NCBI RefSeq assembly: GCF_026343185.1
Contig: NZ_JAPEMA010000001.1
Location: forward strand, 1,736,001-1,800,000
Origin: Streptomyces sp. NBC_00091
GTDB taxonomy: Bacteria > Actinomycetota > Actinomycetes > Streptomycetales > Streptomycetaceae
Direction: 5' to 3'
Length of the DNA: 64,000 bases
Shown here piece after piece: positions 8,332-17,794 of this stretch. Under the pieces are notes generated by a model. The model saw only the letters and a list, made by a program, of their open reading frames with translations. It made no database searches and was not told the origin of the DNA. How positions within the stretch are numbered: the stretch's first letter is position 1; every line of letters begins with the position of its first letter. A program made the translations under genes and the position numbers.

Positions 8332-9072
8332 GTGACAGATCAGAAGGCGCCCAAGAGCGAGCAGACCCGCACGCTCATCCTCGAAACCGCGCTCCGGCTC
8401 TTCCAGGAGCGCGGGTTCGACAAGACGACCATGCGGGGCATCGCCAAGGAGGCAGGGGTCTCGGTCGGCAACGCGTACTACTACTTCGAGTCGAAGGAAC
8501 ACCTGGTCCAGGGCTTCTACGACCGGATCGGCGCCGCCCATCAGGCGGCGGTCCGGCCGATCCTGGACCAGGAGACCGATCTCCAGAAGCGGCTCGCCGG
8601 TGTACTGACGACCTGGATGGACATCGCCGAGCCGTACCACGAGTTCGCCTCGCAGTTCTTCAAGAACGCGGCGGACCCGGAGAGCCCGCTCAGCCCCTTC
8701 TCGGTGGAATCGGAGCCGGCGCGCAAGGCGGCCATCGACATCCACCGCGAGGTGCTGGCCGGGGCGAAGACCAAGGTCCCGGCCGAACTGGCGGACGTAC
8801 TGCCGGAGCTGATGTGGCTCTCGCAGATGGGCCTGGTCCTGTACTGGGTCTTCGACCGCTCGCCGAACAGCGAGAAGACGCGGCGGCTCGCCGAGCGCGG
8901 TGCGCAACTGACCACGCGGGGCATCGTGCTGGCCCGCTTCCGGGTGCTGCGGCCGCTGGTGCGCGAAGTGCACGAGCTGTTCGCGGACTTCCTGCCGGGC
9001 ATGGCCCAGACGGCGGCCTCGCGCGCCGGCAAGCGGGCCTCGGACCCGGACCCGGCCCCCGGCGAGGAGTGA
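8332..9072 (+). CDS. TetR-family transcriptional regulator
   Basis: A 246-residue protein with a typical TetR N-terminal helix-turn-helix (about residues 12-60: ILETALRLFQERGFDKTTMRGIAKEAGVSVGNAYYYFESKEHLVQGF). A longer all-helical ligand-binding and dimerisation domain follows. The GTG at 8332 lies 11 bases after the DCC gene. As the last gene of the operon headed by the paired TTGAAC palindromes, it most likely represses its own operon. The ligand is unknown. It converges on the MFS gene with only 16 bases between stops. Confidence 0.9.
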   Translation: MTDQKAPKSEQTRTLILETALRLFQERGFDKTTMRGIAKEAGVSVGNAYYYFESKEHLVQGFYDRIGAAHQAAVRPILDQETDLQKRLAGVLTTWMDIAEPYHEFASQFFKNAADPESPLSPFSVESEPARKAAIDIHREVLAGAKTKVPAELADVLPELMWLSQMGLVLYWVFDRSPNSEKTRRLAERGAQLTTRGIVLARFRVLRPLVREVHELFADFLPGMAQTAASRAGKRASDPDPAPGEE

Positions 9073-9088
9073 GCGGCTCCCGCGCCGC

Positions 9089-10339
9089 TCAGCCCAGGAC
9101 CAGCAGGGCGGCGACGGCCGGGCCGAAGGCGCCGCCGAGCTGGTAGCAGAGGGTGAACAGGCCGATGGCGCTGGGCCGCTGGGCCTCATCGGGGGCGTCG
9201 GCCACGGCGTGGGTGGACAGGATGGCGTTGGCGGCGCCGGCGGTGAACACACCCGCCGCGGTGGCCGCCAGCAGCAGCGGGCCCGAGGTGGCCAGGAGCC
9301 CGGCGAGCGCGGCGAGGGCGCCGGTCCCGACGAGGACGGTACGGACCACCGTGCGGCTCATGCGGGTCGAGGCGGCGGCGAGCAGCCAGGACAGCGCGGA
9401 CCCGGCGAGCAGGGCGACCAGCTGCCCGGTCCCGGCGGAGGCGGTGTCCCATCCGGCGCGGTCGGCGAGCAGCCGGGGCACCGAGAAGAGCAGGGTGAAG
9501 TAGGAGGCCGACAGGGCCAGCGCGAGCAGCGACGAGACCACGAACCCGGGCCGGCGCAGCAGCGCGGCGGGCACGAACCCGTCGGGGCGCCGGCGTACGT
9601 GCCCGGTGAGCAGCACCGCGGCGACCAGGGCCCCGGCGAGGGCGGCGAGCGGCGCGGTCGGCAGCAGGACCAGGGCGGTGGCGAGCGCGGTCAGCAGGGC
9701 GGCGCCGCGGCCGTCGAAGCGGCCGGGGGCGGGCGGGGTTCCCGCGCCGGCGCGGCGGATGACGGCGGGCACGGCCAGCAGGGAGACGGCCTGGACGGCG
9801 AGCGCGATCCGCCAGGAGGCGCCGTCCGCGAGGGCCCGGCCGAGCAGGGGTCCGGCCGCGCCGAGCATGCCGAAGCCCGCGCTGATGACGCCCATGCGGC
9901 GGGCGGTTCCGGCGAGGCTGATCGCGGCCGCCACCAGCCCGGCGCCGCCGGCGGCCTGGGCGCAGCGGCCGAGCAGGGTGAGCGGGAGCCAGGGGGAGGC
10001 GGCCACCAGCAGGGTGCCGGCCAGGACCAGCACGGTGGCGAGGCGCAGCACCGCGGCGAGGCCCCGGCGGCGCAGGAGTCCGGCGAGCAGCGGGGTGCCG
10101 ACGGCGATGGCCCAGCCGAAGCCGGTGAGGAGCCAGGCGGCGCCGGCGGTGGTGACGCCGAGGGAGCCGGCCATGTCGGGGAGGATCAGCACCGGCGCGT
10201 TGGCCCCGGCGGCGATGGGGGTGGCCAGCAGGGCGAGCCACAGGACGGGGACGGGCCCGCGCTGCGGGGTGGCGGCGGCCCTGCCGGAGCCGCTGCCGTT
10301 GATCGTGGTGGCGGTGGTGGCGCTGGTGGTGACGGTCAT
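9089..10339 (-). CDS. MFS transporter (probable drug/metabolite exporter)
   Basis: A 416-residue, almost wholly hydrophobic protein with about 12 or more TM helices. The loop after the second helix region (LAGLLRRRGLAAVLR) resembles MFS motif A, and the layout is like EmrB/Bcr-type efflux carriers. The ATG at 10339 is chosen because AAGGGGAG sits 10 bases upstream; an in-frame GTG at 10360 lies before that site. It is divergent from a MarR regulator, with repeated CTCAACGTTGAG operators between. This fits an exporter induced when its substrate releases the regulator. The substrate cannot be read from the sequence. Confidence 0.88.
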   Translation of the reverse strand: MTVTTSATTATTINGSGSGRAAATPQRGPVPVLWLALLATPIAAGANAPVLILPDMAGSLGVTTAGAAWLLTGFGWAIAVGTPLLAGLLRRRGLAAVLRLATVLVLAGTLLVAASPWLPLTLLGRCAQAAGGAGLVAAAISLAGTARRMGVISAGFGMLGAAGPLLGRALADGASWRIALAVQAVSLLAVPAVIRRAGAGTPPAPGRFDGRGAALLTALATALVLLPTAPLAALAGALVAAVLLTGHVRRRPDGFVPAALLRRPGFVVSSLLALALSASYFTLLFSVPRLLADRAGWDTASAGTGQLVALLAGSALSWLLAAASTRMSRTVVRTVLVGTGALAALAGLLATSGPLLLAATAAGVFTAGAANAILSTHAVADAPDEAQRPSAIGLFTLCYQLGGAFGPAVAALLVLG

Positions 10340-10360
10340 GGACGGCCCGCTCCCCTTCAC

Positions 10361-10440
10361 TTCTCAACCTTGACAATCTCAACGTTGAGATAAAATCACC
10401 CGGAGTGCTTCAACGTCAAGTGTCTTAACGTTGAGGTATC
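10361..10440. promoter_or_regulatory. Divergent MFS/MarR control region with repeated CTCAACGTTGAG operators
   Basis: A perfect 16-bp palindrome ATCTCAACGTTGAGAT spans 10376-10391. A near copy, CTTAACGTTGAG, is at 10424-10435, and degenerate copies lie at about 10362-10373 and 10409-10420. For the MarR gene (+), TTGACA (10370-10375) and TAAAAT (10391-10396) flank the palindrome with a short 15-base spacer. For the MFS gene (-), TTGACG (10419-10414) and TTTTAT (10395-10390) have an 18-base spacer. The operators overlap both promoters, so one regulator could control both directions. Confidence 0.75.
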
Positions 10441-10448
10441 CTGAGGGC

Positions 10449-10976
10449 ATGGAAAAGGGCATGGAAAAGGACACGGTGGCCACGTTCATCGGCCAGTGGG
10501 AGGCGGAGCGCCCCGACCTCACGGAGGCACTGCGGCCCGTCGAGGTACTGGCCCGGATCCAGCGGATGACCCGGATCATCGACAAGCAGCTCAAGGCCTT
10601 CATGGCCGAACGCGGCCTGGAGGTCGGCGAGTTCGACGTACTGGCCAGCCTGCGCCGGTCAGGCCCGCCGTACGCGCTGACCGCCGGCGCCCTGATCCCG
10701 GCCGCCATGGTCACCTCGGGCGCGATCACCAACCGGATCGACCGGCTGGAGGCCAAGGGCCTGGTCGAGCGGGTCCGCGACGAGGTCGACCGCCGCTCGG
10801 TGCGGATCCGCCTGACGGAGCAGGGCCTCGCGGTGAGCGGGGCCGTCATGGAGGAGCACCTCAGGCACTACGCGCGGCTGCTCGCCCCGCTGGACCCGGA
10901 CACCGCCTCCGTGGTCGCCGAGGCGCTGCGCACCCTGCTGCTGGCCCACGGGGACACAGTCCGGGCGGGCGGGTGA
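10449..10976 (+). CDS. MarR-family transcriptional regulator
   Basis: A 175-residue winged-helix protein with the MarR pattern: an N-terminal dimerisation helix, EFDVLASLRRSGPPYALTAGAL, recognition region MVTSGAITNRIDRLEAKGLVERV, and wing DEVDRRSVRIRLTEQG. MarR proteins bind palindromes as dimers and are released by small ligands. It is divergent from an MFS exporter and faces several CTCAACGTTGAG repeats, so autoregulation plus control of the exporter is the simplest reading. ATG at 10449 is chosen by the GAGGG just before it; a second in-frame ATG at 10461 is possible. Confidence 0.9.
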   Translation: MEKGMEKDTVATFIGQWEAERPDLTEALRPVEVLARIQRMTRIIDKQLKAFMAERGLEVGEFDVLASLRRSGPPYALTAGALIPAAMVTSGAITNRIDRLEAKGLVERVRDEVDRRSVRIRLTEQGLAVSGAVMEEHLRHYARLLAPLDPDTASVVAEALRTLLLAHGDTVRAGG

Positions 10977-11004
10977 CCTCGGTCGCGCCGCGCCGGCCCG
11001 CCGG

Positions 11005-12348
11005 TCAGGCCTGGTACGAGGCCAGTTCGACGACGGTGATGTCGGACGGCGCGCCGACCCGGACCGGCGGGCCCCAGGCGCCCGCGCCCCGGGACACGTA
11101 GAGCTGGGTGTCCCCGTACCGCTCCAGGCCCGCGACGGTCGGATTCGCCAGCTCGGCCAGGTACTTGCCGGGCCACAGCTGGCCGCCGTGGGTGTGGCCG
11201 GAGAGCTGGAGGTCCACGCCGTGGCGGACGGCGTCGTCGATCACGATGGGCTGGTGGGCGAGGAGTACGGAGGCGCGCGAGCGGTCGCGGTCCCCCAGGG
11301 CCGCCTGGAAGTCGGGGCCGTGGCCCTCGCTCTCCCCCTGGATGTCGTTGACCCCGGCGAGGTCGAAGTGCGGCAGCTCGCGGCGGGCGTTCTCCAGCGG
11401 GGTGAGGCCGAGTTCGCGGACGTGGTCGACCCACTGCTGGGCGCCGGAGAAGTACTCGTGGTTGCCGGTGACGAAGTAGCTGCCGAGGCGGGCGCGGAGC
11501 TCGCGCAGGGGCTCGGCGGCGGGGCCGAGGTCGTGGACGTCGCCGTCCACGAGGTCGCCGACGATGGCGATGAGGTCGGGCTGAGTGCGGTTGACGGTGT
11601 CGACGATGCGCCGGGTGTGGGCGCGGCCCAGGACCGGGCCGAGGTGGACGTCGCTGACGACGGCGATCCGGAACCCGTGCGCCGCGCGGGGCAGCCGGGC
11701 GAGGGGGACCTGGACCCGCTTGACGCGCGGACCGCGGAGCACTCCGTAGGTACCGGTCCCGACGGTCAGCCCGGCCGCGGCCACGGCCGCCCCGCCGAGC
11801 GTGCGCGCGACGAACACCCGCCGGCTGACTCCGCCGTCCTGCGGGGCGGGGCCCTGCGGGCCCGCTCCCCCACCCGCCCCTTCCCGCAGCCGGGGCTCCG
11901 CACCCGCACCGCCACCTGCGGGGACGGCGAATTCCAGCCCGTCCGGCCCTTGAGGAGCGGGGCCCGGGGCCGCAGGGGCCGCGGCTTCCAGCTCCTCCAG
12001 CTCCTCCGGCTCCCGAGGAGCCCGGGGCGCGGGAAGCCGGCGGAGCCAGAGGCGGCGGACCGGCTCCGCCACCACCATGGCCAGGGTCAGGTACAGCAGC
12101 ACCGCGAGCCACATGTACCCCGGCCACGAAACCAGCTGCTGGAGCCAGAACGGGGCACCCGCCCGGCCGGCGGTCAGCGCGGCCAGTGCCAGCAGCGGGA
12201 GCGCGAAGGCCAGGACGGTGCCCGCCCGCCGCACCGGCCCGCCCGCGCGGGTCGTGTCACGGACCAGCCGGACCCACAGCCACCGGTGGACCAGCGCCAG
12301 CAGCGCCAGTACCGCCACCACAGCAACAATCGCCACAAATACGGTCAT
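11005..12348 (-). CDS. Membrane-anchored metallophosphoesterase
   Basis: A 447-residue protein. Residues 1-110 hold three or four TM helices, followed by a Pro/Ala/Glu linker and a hydrophobic segment with a twin-Arg start (SRRVFVARTLGGAAVAAAG). The C-terminal half is a calcineurin-like phosphoesterase with the full metal-ligand set: DVHLG, GDLVDGD, GNHEY, a conserved HQP, and GHTHGGQ. Its active site would lie outside the membrane if the last hydrophobic segment spans it. The substrate is unknown; YkuE-like enzymes of this family act on phosphoesters. Its ATG overlaps the stop of the upstream small membrane gene by 4 bases (ATGA), so the two are co-translated. Confidence 0.88.
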   Translation of the reverse strand: MTVFVAIVAVVAVLALLALVHRWLWVRLVRDTTRAGGPVRRAGTVLAFALPLLALAALTAGRAGAPFWLQQLVSWPGYMWLAVLLYLTLAMVVAEPVRRLWLRRLPAPRAPREPEELEELEAAAPAAPGPAPQGPDGLEFAVPAGGGAGAEPRLREGAGGGAGPQGPAPQDGGVSRRVFVARTLGGAAVAAAGLTVGTGTYGVLRGPRVKRVQVPLARLPRAAHGFRIAVVSDVHLGPVLGRAHTRRIVDTVNRTQPDLIAIVGDLVDGDVHDLGPAAEPLRELRARLGSYFVTGNHEYFSGAQQWVDHVRELGLTPLENARRELPHFDLAGVNDIQGESEGHGPDFQAALGDRDRSRASVLLAHQPIVIDDAVRHGVDLQLSGHTHGGQLWPGKYLAELANPTVAGLERYGDTQLYVSRGAGAWGPPVRVGAPSDITVVELASYQA

Positions 12349-12590
12349 CGTGATTCCCGCCGCAGAGCCCGGACACTACGCAACCCGATCACACCAACGG
12401 CCGTCCCCAGGAGAAAGGACGACACCGCCAGGAGAAGGTGGACCCAGAAGTAGGCCGTAGGGTCCCCGGCCTCGTCGAAAGCCAGGCCACTGCCGTTCTT
12501 CCACAGGTTCCGGACGAAGGACACCCAGATGAACCAGCTCCACACTCCGAAGCAGAGCAGGAACCAGGAGGCGGTGCGGCTGAGTTTCAT
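12345..12590 (-). CDS. Small conserved two-TM membrane protein
   Basis: An 81-residue protein with two clear TM helices (about residues 8-27 and 46-72), an SFVRNLWKNG segment between them, and a basic C-terminus (RSVRALRRESR). It resembles a short membrane family common in Streptomyces; no function is known to me. It overlaps the metallophosphoesterase gene by 4 bases and is probably the first gene of that two-gene unit. The ATG at 12590 is the only start that keeps the first helix near the N-terminus. Confidence 0.8.
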   Translation of the reverse strand: MKLSRTASWFLLCFGVWSWFIWVSFVRNLWKNGSGLAFDEAGDPTAYFWVHLLLAVSSFLLGTAVGVIGLRSVRALRRESR

Positions 12591-12711
12591 GTCCCCAGTA
12601 TCGGATTCGTCCCCAGGACGGACGCGCCGGGGTGGGCCGTCCCGGGGGTGGTTGGGCCCGGTTGGCCGGTCCCGGACGTCCGGCAGTCCATCGGGATGTA
12701 CGTTCACCTGC

Positions 12712-13965
12712 GTGTCTGCCAAGAAGACCGCGCTGACGGTCCTTTCCGCCGCGCTGCTGGTTCCAGCGATGCTCGTGGTCCCCGCGAGCGCCGCGCCGAC
12801 CCCGCCCCCGCCGGCCGACGGGAAGGGGCAGCCCCCGAAGGCACCGAACGCCCCCGCACCGCCCGCCTCGATGTCCACGGTCGGCGGCGCCCGCCTCGGG
12901 CAGCCCGGAACCCAGGTGAACCCGCTGCCCGGCGCGCCCGCCCTGCCGGCCGATCTCAGCGGCCGCTCCTGGATCGTGGCGGACGCCGAGACCGGCGAGG
13001 TCCTCGCGGCGCACAACGCCCACTGGCGGCTGCCCCCGGCCTCCACCATGAAGATGCTGTTCGCCGACACGGTCCTGCCCAGCCTCCCCAAGGACCAGGT
13101 GCACAGGGTGTCCGAGCAGGAGATCGACGGCGTCGGCGCCGGCAGCAGCCTGGTGGGGGTGAAGGAGGACCAGGAGTACAGCGTCCACGACCTGTGGCTC
13201 GGCGTGTTCCTGCGCTCCGGGAACGACGCGGTGCACGTCCTTTCGGCCATGAACGGCGGGGTCGACAAGACCGTCAAGGACATGCAGGCGCACGCCGAGG
13301 AGCTCCAGGCCCTCGACACGCACGTGGTGTCCCCGGACGGCTACGACGCCCCCGAGCAGGTGTCGAGCGCGTACGACCTCACCCTCGTCGCCCGCTCCGG
13401 GCTGCAGAAGCAGGACTTCCGGGAGTACTGCGGCACGGCCGAGGCGAAGTTCCCCGGCAGGCAGGAGGCGGGGAGGCCCCGCGAGTACTTCGAGATCCAG
13501 AACACCAACCGGCTGATGACCGGCGCGGGCGGCATCCCCCCGTACAAGGGCATCGCCGGGGTGAAGAACGGCAACACCACCATGGCCGGCTCCACCTTCA
13601 CCGGCGCGGCCCAGCGCGGGGACAAGAAACTGCTGGTGACGGTGATGAACCCGGACGACGGCGGGGCGAACTCGGTCTACGAGGAGACCGCCGAGCTCTT
13701 CGACTGGGGTTTCGCGGCGGCCGGGAAGGTCAAGCCGGTGGGCGAGCTGGTGCCGCCGAAGAGCGCGGACACCTCCCCGCTCGGCTCCCCCGCCAAGTCG
13801 CACGAGAAGGACGGGCCGTCGGCGGGCGGCGGCGCCTCCGGCAGCAGCGGGCTCGGCACGGCGCTCGGCATCGCGGGCGGGGCGATGGCCGTCCTGGCGG
13901 GCGGGGCCTTCGTGGTGAACCGCCGCTGGCCGCGCGGCCGCCGGGGCCCCGGCGCCGGCAGCTAG
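12712..13965 (+). CDS. D-alanyl-D-alanine carboxypeptidase (class C-type low-mass PBP)
   Basis: A 417-residue exported serine peptidase with a Sec signal peptide (residues 1-28, cut near ASA-AP) and a Pro-rich spacer. The D-Ala-D-Ala carboxypeptidase core has catalytic SxxK in PPASTMKMLF, SGN in LRSGNDAVHV, and GVKNG where KTG is expected. A Gly/Ser linker and C-terminal TM helix (GTALGIAGGAMAVLAGGAFVV) with basic residues anchor it to the membrane. It trims the terminal D-Ala from pentapeptide stems. GTG at 12712 follows no strong ribosome site; ATGs upstream are out of frame. A 13-bp hairpin follows the stop. Confidence 0.9.
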   Translation: MSAKKTALTVLSAALLVPAMLVVPASAAPTPPPPADGKGQPPKAPNAPAPPASMSTVGGARLGQPGTQVNPLPGAPALPADLSGRSWIVADAETGEVLAAHNAHWRLPPASTMKMLFADTVLPSLPKDQVHRVSEQEIDGVGAGSSLVGVKEDQEYSVHDLWLGVFLRSGNDAVHVLSAMNGGVDKTVKDMQAHAEELQALDTHVVSPDGYDAPEQVSSAYDLTLVARSGLQKQDFREYCGTAEAKFPGRQEAGRPREYFEIQNTNRLMTGAGGIPPYKGIAGVKNGNTTMAGSTFTGAAQRGDKKLLVTVMNPDDGGANSVYEETAELFDWGFAAAGKVKPVGELVPPKSADTSPLGSPAKSHEKDGPSAGGGASGSSGLGTALGIAGGAMAVLAGGAFVVNRRWPRGRRGPGAGS

Positions 13966-13978
13966 GGCCTGGCGGCAG

Positions 13979-14014
13979 GCCTCGCGGCGAGCCGGGGTCC
14001 GCTCGCCGCGAGGC
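13979..14014. terminator. Bidirectional terminator between carboxypeptidase and coiled-coil genes
   Basis: A perfect 13-bp stem (13979-13991 with 14002-14014) with a 10-base loop lies between two convergent stop codons (13965 and 14024). Confidence 0.8.
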
Positions 14015-14023
14015 AGCCGGTCG

Positions 14024-14704
14024 TCACACCGCGCACTGGTGCTGCTCGGCCTGCCGCGCGAGCTCGCTGCGCTCCCGGCGGGCCGCGTCCGCCTCCTCGC
14101 GCACCTTGTCGAGACGCTCCTCCAGCTGGGCGACCCGCTCGCGGTAGCGCTCCAGCTCGGCGCGCACGAACTCGACGTCGGCCACCTGCCTCGCGGCCTC
14201 CTGGCGGATCTTCTCCGCCTGCGCCTCGAACCGCTGCTCGGCCTCGTCCAGTTGGGCGACGGCCATGTCCGCGGCCTCCTCCGCCAGCGCGGTGCGCTGC
14301 TCGGCGTCCAGGGTCCGCTGGGCCGCCGCCCTGGTCACCGTATCGATGCGCGCCTCGGCGGCGGCCGAGTCCGTGATGATGGCCAGTTCCTCGATGTAGC
14401 CGGGCAGCTCCGTGGCCAGCCGGGAGATGAGCGCCACGAGGTCGTCGCGGGCGCCGGAGGCGTCCTTGCCCTCCATCGCGGTCTCCATGGCGGCGTCCGC
14501 CGCCTTGGCCGCCTTCTTGGCTTCGGCCGCCTGGCGCTTCTCGTCCTTGCGCTGCTGCCGCTTGGCACGGAACTTGCGGAACGCCCCCAGCGCGTTGTGG
14601 TCGGGGTGAGCGCAGTAGCGGGGCGCGGGGTTGCCGGGCGTCGGCGCCTCGGGGTGGTTCGTGCACTCCGGGTAAGCGCAGAGGGGAAGCGTCTCGACCG
14701 TCAT
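14024..14704 (-). CDS. Coiled-coil protein with N-terminal Cys/His-rich putative zinc-binding module
   Basis: A 226-residue protein. The first 40 residues hold a Cys/His cluster (C9, C14, H17, C31, H33, H36) ending in [18 protein letters not shown], which looks like a small zinc ribbon. From about residue 45 to the end the sequence is charged, Ala/Glu/Arg-rich and heptad-like ([27 protein letters not shown]), predicting a long coiled coil. ATG at 14704 follows GAAGG; an upstream in-frame start at 14782 lacks a site. I do not recognise a function. KfrA-like plasmid proteins and Streptomyces transfer-linked proteins have similar coiled coils, so an accessory origin is possible but unproven. Confidence 0.75.
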   Translation of the reverse strand: MTVETLPLCAYPECTNHPEAPTPGNPAPRYCAHPDHNALGAFRKFRAKRQQRKDEKRQAAEAKKAAKAADAAMETAMEGKDASGARDDLVALISRLATELPGYIEELAIITDSAAAEARIDTVTRAAAQRTLDAEQRTALAEEAADMAVAQLDEAEQRFEAQAEKIRQEAARQVADVEFVRAELERYRERVAQLEERLDKVREEADAARRERSELARQAEQHQCAV

Positions 14705-14845
14705 TTTTCCGCCTTCTAGTGAAATTTCGGGTTCGTCGGAGTCGAACCGGCATCCGGCACGGCTCGCGCCGACCAGTCGCACACGGGGATCTGACGAACA
14801 CGCTAGAGGGGACTGGGTACTTGTGGGCGTCCGGAGGAGGGGGCG

Positions 14846-15739
14846 TCAGGATTCGGTAAGATCGGCGGCCGCCTCCCCCTCGGCCGTGTCCTCGTCGCGG
14901 GTGGCCGTCCAGGCGGCGCAGAAGAGGAGCAGGCGCGCCGTGAAGCTGATCCACAGCAGCAGGGCGATCGGCACGCCGAAGGCCCCGTACATGCTCTTGC
15001 CCGCGACCTCCCTCATATAGCCGCTGAGCAGCAGCTTCAGCAGCTCGAAGCCCGCCGCGCCCAGCAGCGCCGCCTGGATCAGGCGGCCGCGCGGCGGGTC
15101 GACGCCGGGCAGCAGGGACAGGACGTAGAGGAGGAGCAGGAAGGCCGCCAGGACGCCGACGAGGAAGGCCGCGGTGCGCAGCAGCGCCCCGCCCGCGCCC
15201 TCGCGCGGGATGCCGAGCAGCTCGCCGAACTTGCCGACCGCGCTGGCTCCGATGATCGACGCGGCGGCCGAGCCGAGGCCCGCGCCGCCGAGGCCGAGGA
15301 GGACGAGGGCGTCCTTGCCCTTGCGCAGGAACGGATTGCCCTGGTCCTCGTCGTCCTTCTCCCAGACGGCACGCAGGCAGTCGCGCATCGAGCCGACCCA
15401 GCCGATGCCGGTGAAGAGGAGGACGGCGCCGGCGACGAGGCCGACCGTGCCGGCGTTGGCGACGAGCCCCTCGAGGTCGAGCTGGTCGGAGATGCCGGGG
15501 ACCTGTTCGGCGAGGTTGCGCTGGAGCTTGTCCAGCTGCTCCTGGCTGAGCAGGGCGGCGCCGACGGCGGCGGCCACCGTGATCAGCGGGAAGAGCGCGA
15601 GGAAGCTGATGAAGGTGATCGCGGCGGCCAGGCGGGTCCAGTGCACGCGCTCGAGGCGCTCGTAGGAACGCCACGCGTGGGTCCGCATCAGGGCGGAGGC
15701 CGTCGGCCCGACCACCGGGAGTTTCTTCAGCCAGTCCAT
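14846..15739 (-). CDS. YihY/virulence factor BrkB family inner membrane protein
   Basis: A 297-residue protein with six or seven TM helices. It begins MDWLKKLPVVGPTASALMRTHAWRSYERL and contains the YihY-family core (AAAITFISFLALFPLI, GIGWVGSMRDCLRAVW, MYGAFGVPIALLLWISFTARLLLFCAAW). The family was once mislabelled ribonuclease BN; its real role is unknown, perhaps transport or envelope upkeep. ATG at 15739 is chosen over an in-frame GTG at 15793 because the family sequence starts at MDW. The acidic C-terminal tail is cytoplasmic. Confidence 0.88.
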   Translation of the reverse strand: MDWLKKLPVVGPTASALMRTHAWRSYERLERVHWTRLAAAITFISFLALFPLITVAAAVGAALLSQEQLDKLQRNLAEQVPGISDQLDLEGLVANAGTVGLVAGAVLLFTGIGWVGSMRDCLRAVWEKDDEDQGNPFLRKGKDALVLLGLGGAGLGSAAASIIGASAVGKFGELLGIPREGAGGALLRTAAFLVGVLAAFLLLLYVLSLLPGVDPPRGRLIQAALLGAAGFELLKLLLSGYMREVAGKSMYGAFGVPIALLLWISFTARLLLFCAAWTATRDEDTAEGEAAADLTES

Positions 15740-15920
15740 GGGGCCACCGTAAATGAGCTGCTGGAAATAGCCGGGATTGCGGCTTTTGGGCACTACGGTC
15801 GTCGATTGTGACTTTTCGCCCTACGGCCCGTCCCGTGACCCGCCCCGCGGCCCGCCCGTTCCACACGCTGGTCCTGCGCGGGCTGCGGTTCCGTGCCCGC
15901 CAGGTCCTGGGGCTCCTGCG

Positions 15921-16505
15921 TCAGGAGCGCCGCGCCGCCGTGTTGCCCACCGGTCCCGGCTGTGCGGGGACGCCGGCCGTGCCCGCGCCGAAAGGGTATT
16001 CGCGCAGTTTGCGCCAGACCCCGTCCGAGCCCTGCTCGTAGAGGGCGAAGCCCTCGCACATCCAGGTGGCGGCGTAGTCGGCGAGCTCGGTGAAGGCCCG
16101 GTCCATCGCCTCCTCGGAGATCCCGTGGGCGACCGTGACGTGCGGGTGGTACGGGAACGCCAGCTCGCGGGCGAGCGGCCCCTCGGGGTCGCGGACCCGG
16201 CCCTGGAGGCGGGTGCAGCCCGGGGTGCCCTCGGCGAGCTGGACGAAGACGACCGGCGAGAGGGGCCGGAAGGTTCCCGTCCCCTCCAGGCGCATCGGAA
16301 AGGCGCGGAAGGTCCGCGCGACCTCCGCCAGGTGGGCGCGGATCGCCGGCAGCCGGTCCGCCTCCACCTCGGTGGGCGGTACGAGGGTGACGTGCGTGGG
16401 GATGCCGTACGCGGCGGCGTCCCCGAAGCCGGCGCGCAGCTCCTGGAGCTGGCGGCCGTACGGCTCCGGGACCGCGATCGAAACGCCGAGCGTTACGGTC
16501 CCCAC
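15921..16505 (-). CDS. 2'-5' RNA ligase family (2H phosphoesterase) protein
   Basis: A 194-residue protein with the two HxT/S-type motifs that define 2H phosphoesterases: HVTLVPP (about residue 38) and HVTVAHG (about 120). LigT-like proteins act on 2',5'- or cyclic phosphodiester bonds in RNA; the physiological substrate is unknown. The GTG start follows GGAGGAG with 7 bases spacing. It lies 83 bases downstream of trpS on the same strand, separated by the trpS terminator hairpin, so it may have its own promoter. Its last 25 residues are low-complexity. Confidence 0.85.
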   Translation of the reverse strand: MGTVTLGVSIAVPEPYGRQLQELRAGFGDAAAYGIPTHVTLVPPTEVEADRLPAIRAHLAEVARTFRAFPMRLEGTGTFRPLSPVVFVQLAEGTPGCTRLQGRVRDPEGPLARELAFPYHPHVTVAHGISEEAMDRAFTELADYAATWMCEGFALYEQGSDGVWRKLREYPFGAGTAGVPAQPGPVGNTAARRS

Positions 16506-16530
16506 GTGTGTCTCCTCCGTGTGTGTACGA

Positions 16531-16561
16531 GGTGCTGCCGCATCAGTGTGGCGGCAGCACC
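16531..16561 (-). terminator. Terminator of trpS
   Basis: A perfect 11-bp stem (16531-16541 with 16551-16561) and 9-base loop lies just after the trpS stop at 16589, before the LigT-like gene. Confidence 0.75.
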
Positions 16562-16588
16562 CCCTCGGCCGCCAGGGGCCTCGGTCCG

Positions 16589-17614
<1,026 letters not shown>

Positions 17615-17794
17615 TCAGGTGCGGGGGCGGGCTCGGGCCCGCCGCTGGCCGGAACCTTCCGCGGGTCCCGGCCCGCGCCCGTGCCGCCGCCGGGCCCGTG
17701 CCCGCGTACCGGGCAGTAGCGGGGCGGCCGGATCCCGCCCCGGCCGAGCGACCGATTTTTGACGGCCTCCGGTCGCCGGGTGCGGGGGGTGGGC

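Noticed and set aside
10395..10440. A second, nearer promoter for the MarR gene (TATCCT at about 10437)
   Set aside because: It would leave no room for the ribosome site and has no matching -35.
14720..14750. A GGTTCGACTCC block like a tRNA T-arm on the minus strand, near the coiled-coil gene start
   Set aside because: Four of five T-stem pairs form, but no acceptor, D or anticodon arm can be found upstream, so it is not a tRNA. A relic cannot be shown.
15808..16041. A 77-codon plus-strand ORF between the YihY and LigT-like genes
   Set aside because: It is Arg/Pro-rich, runs antisense through the end of the LigT-like gene, and has no homologous motif or ribosome site.
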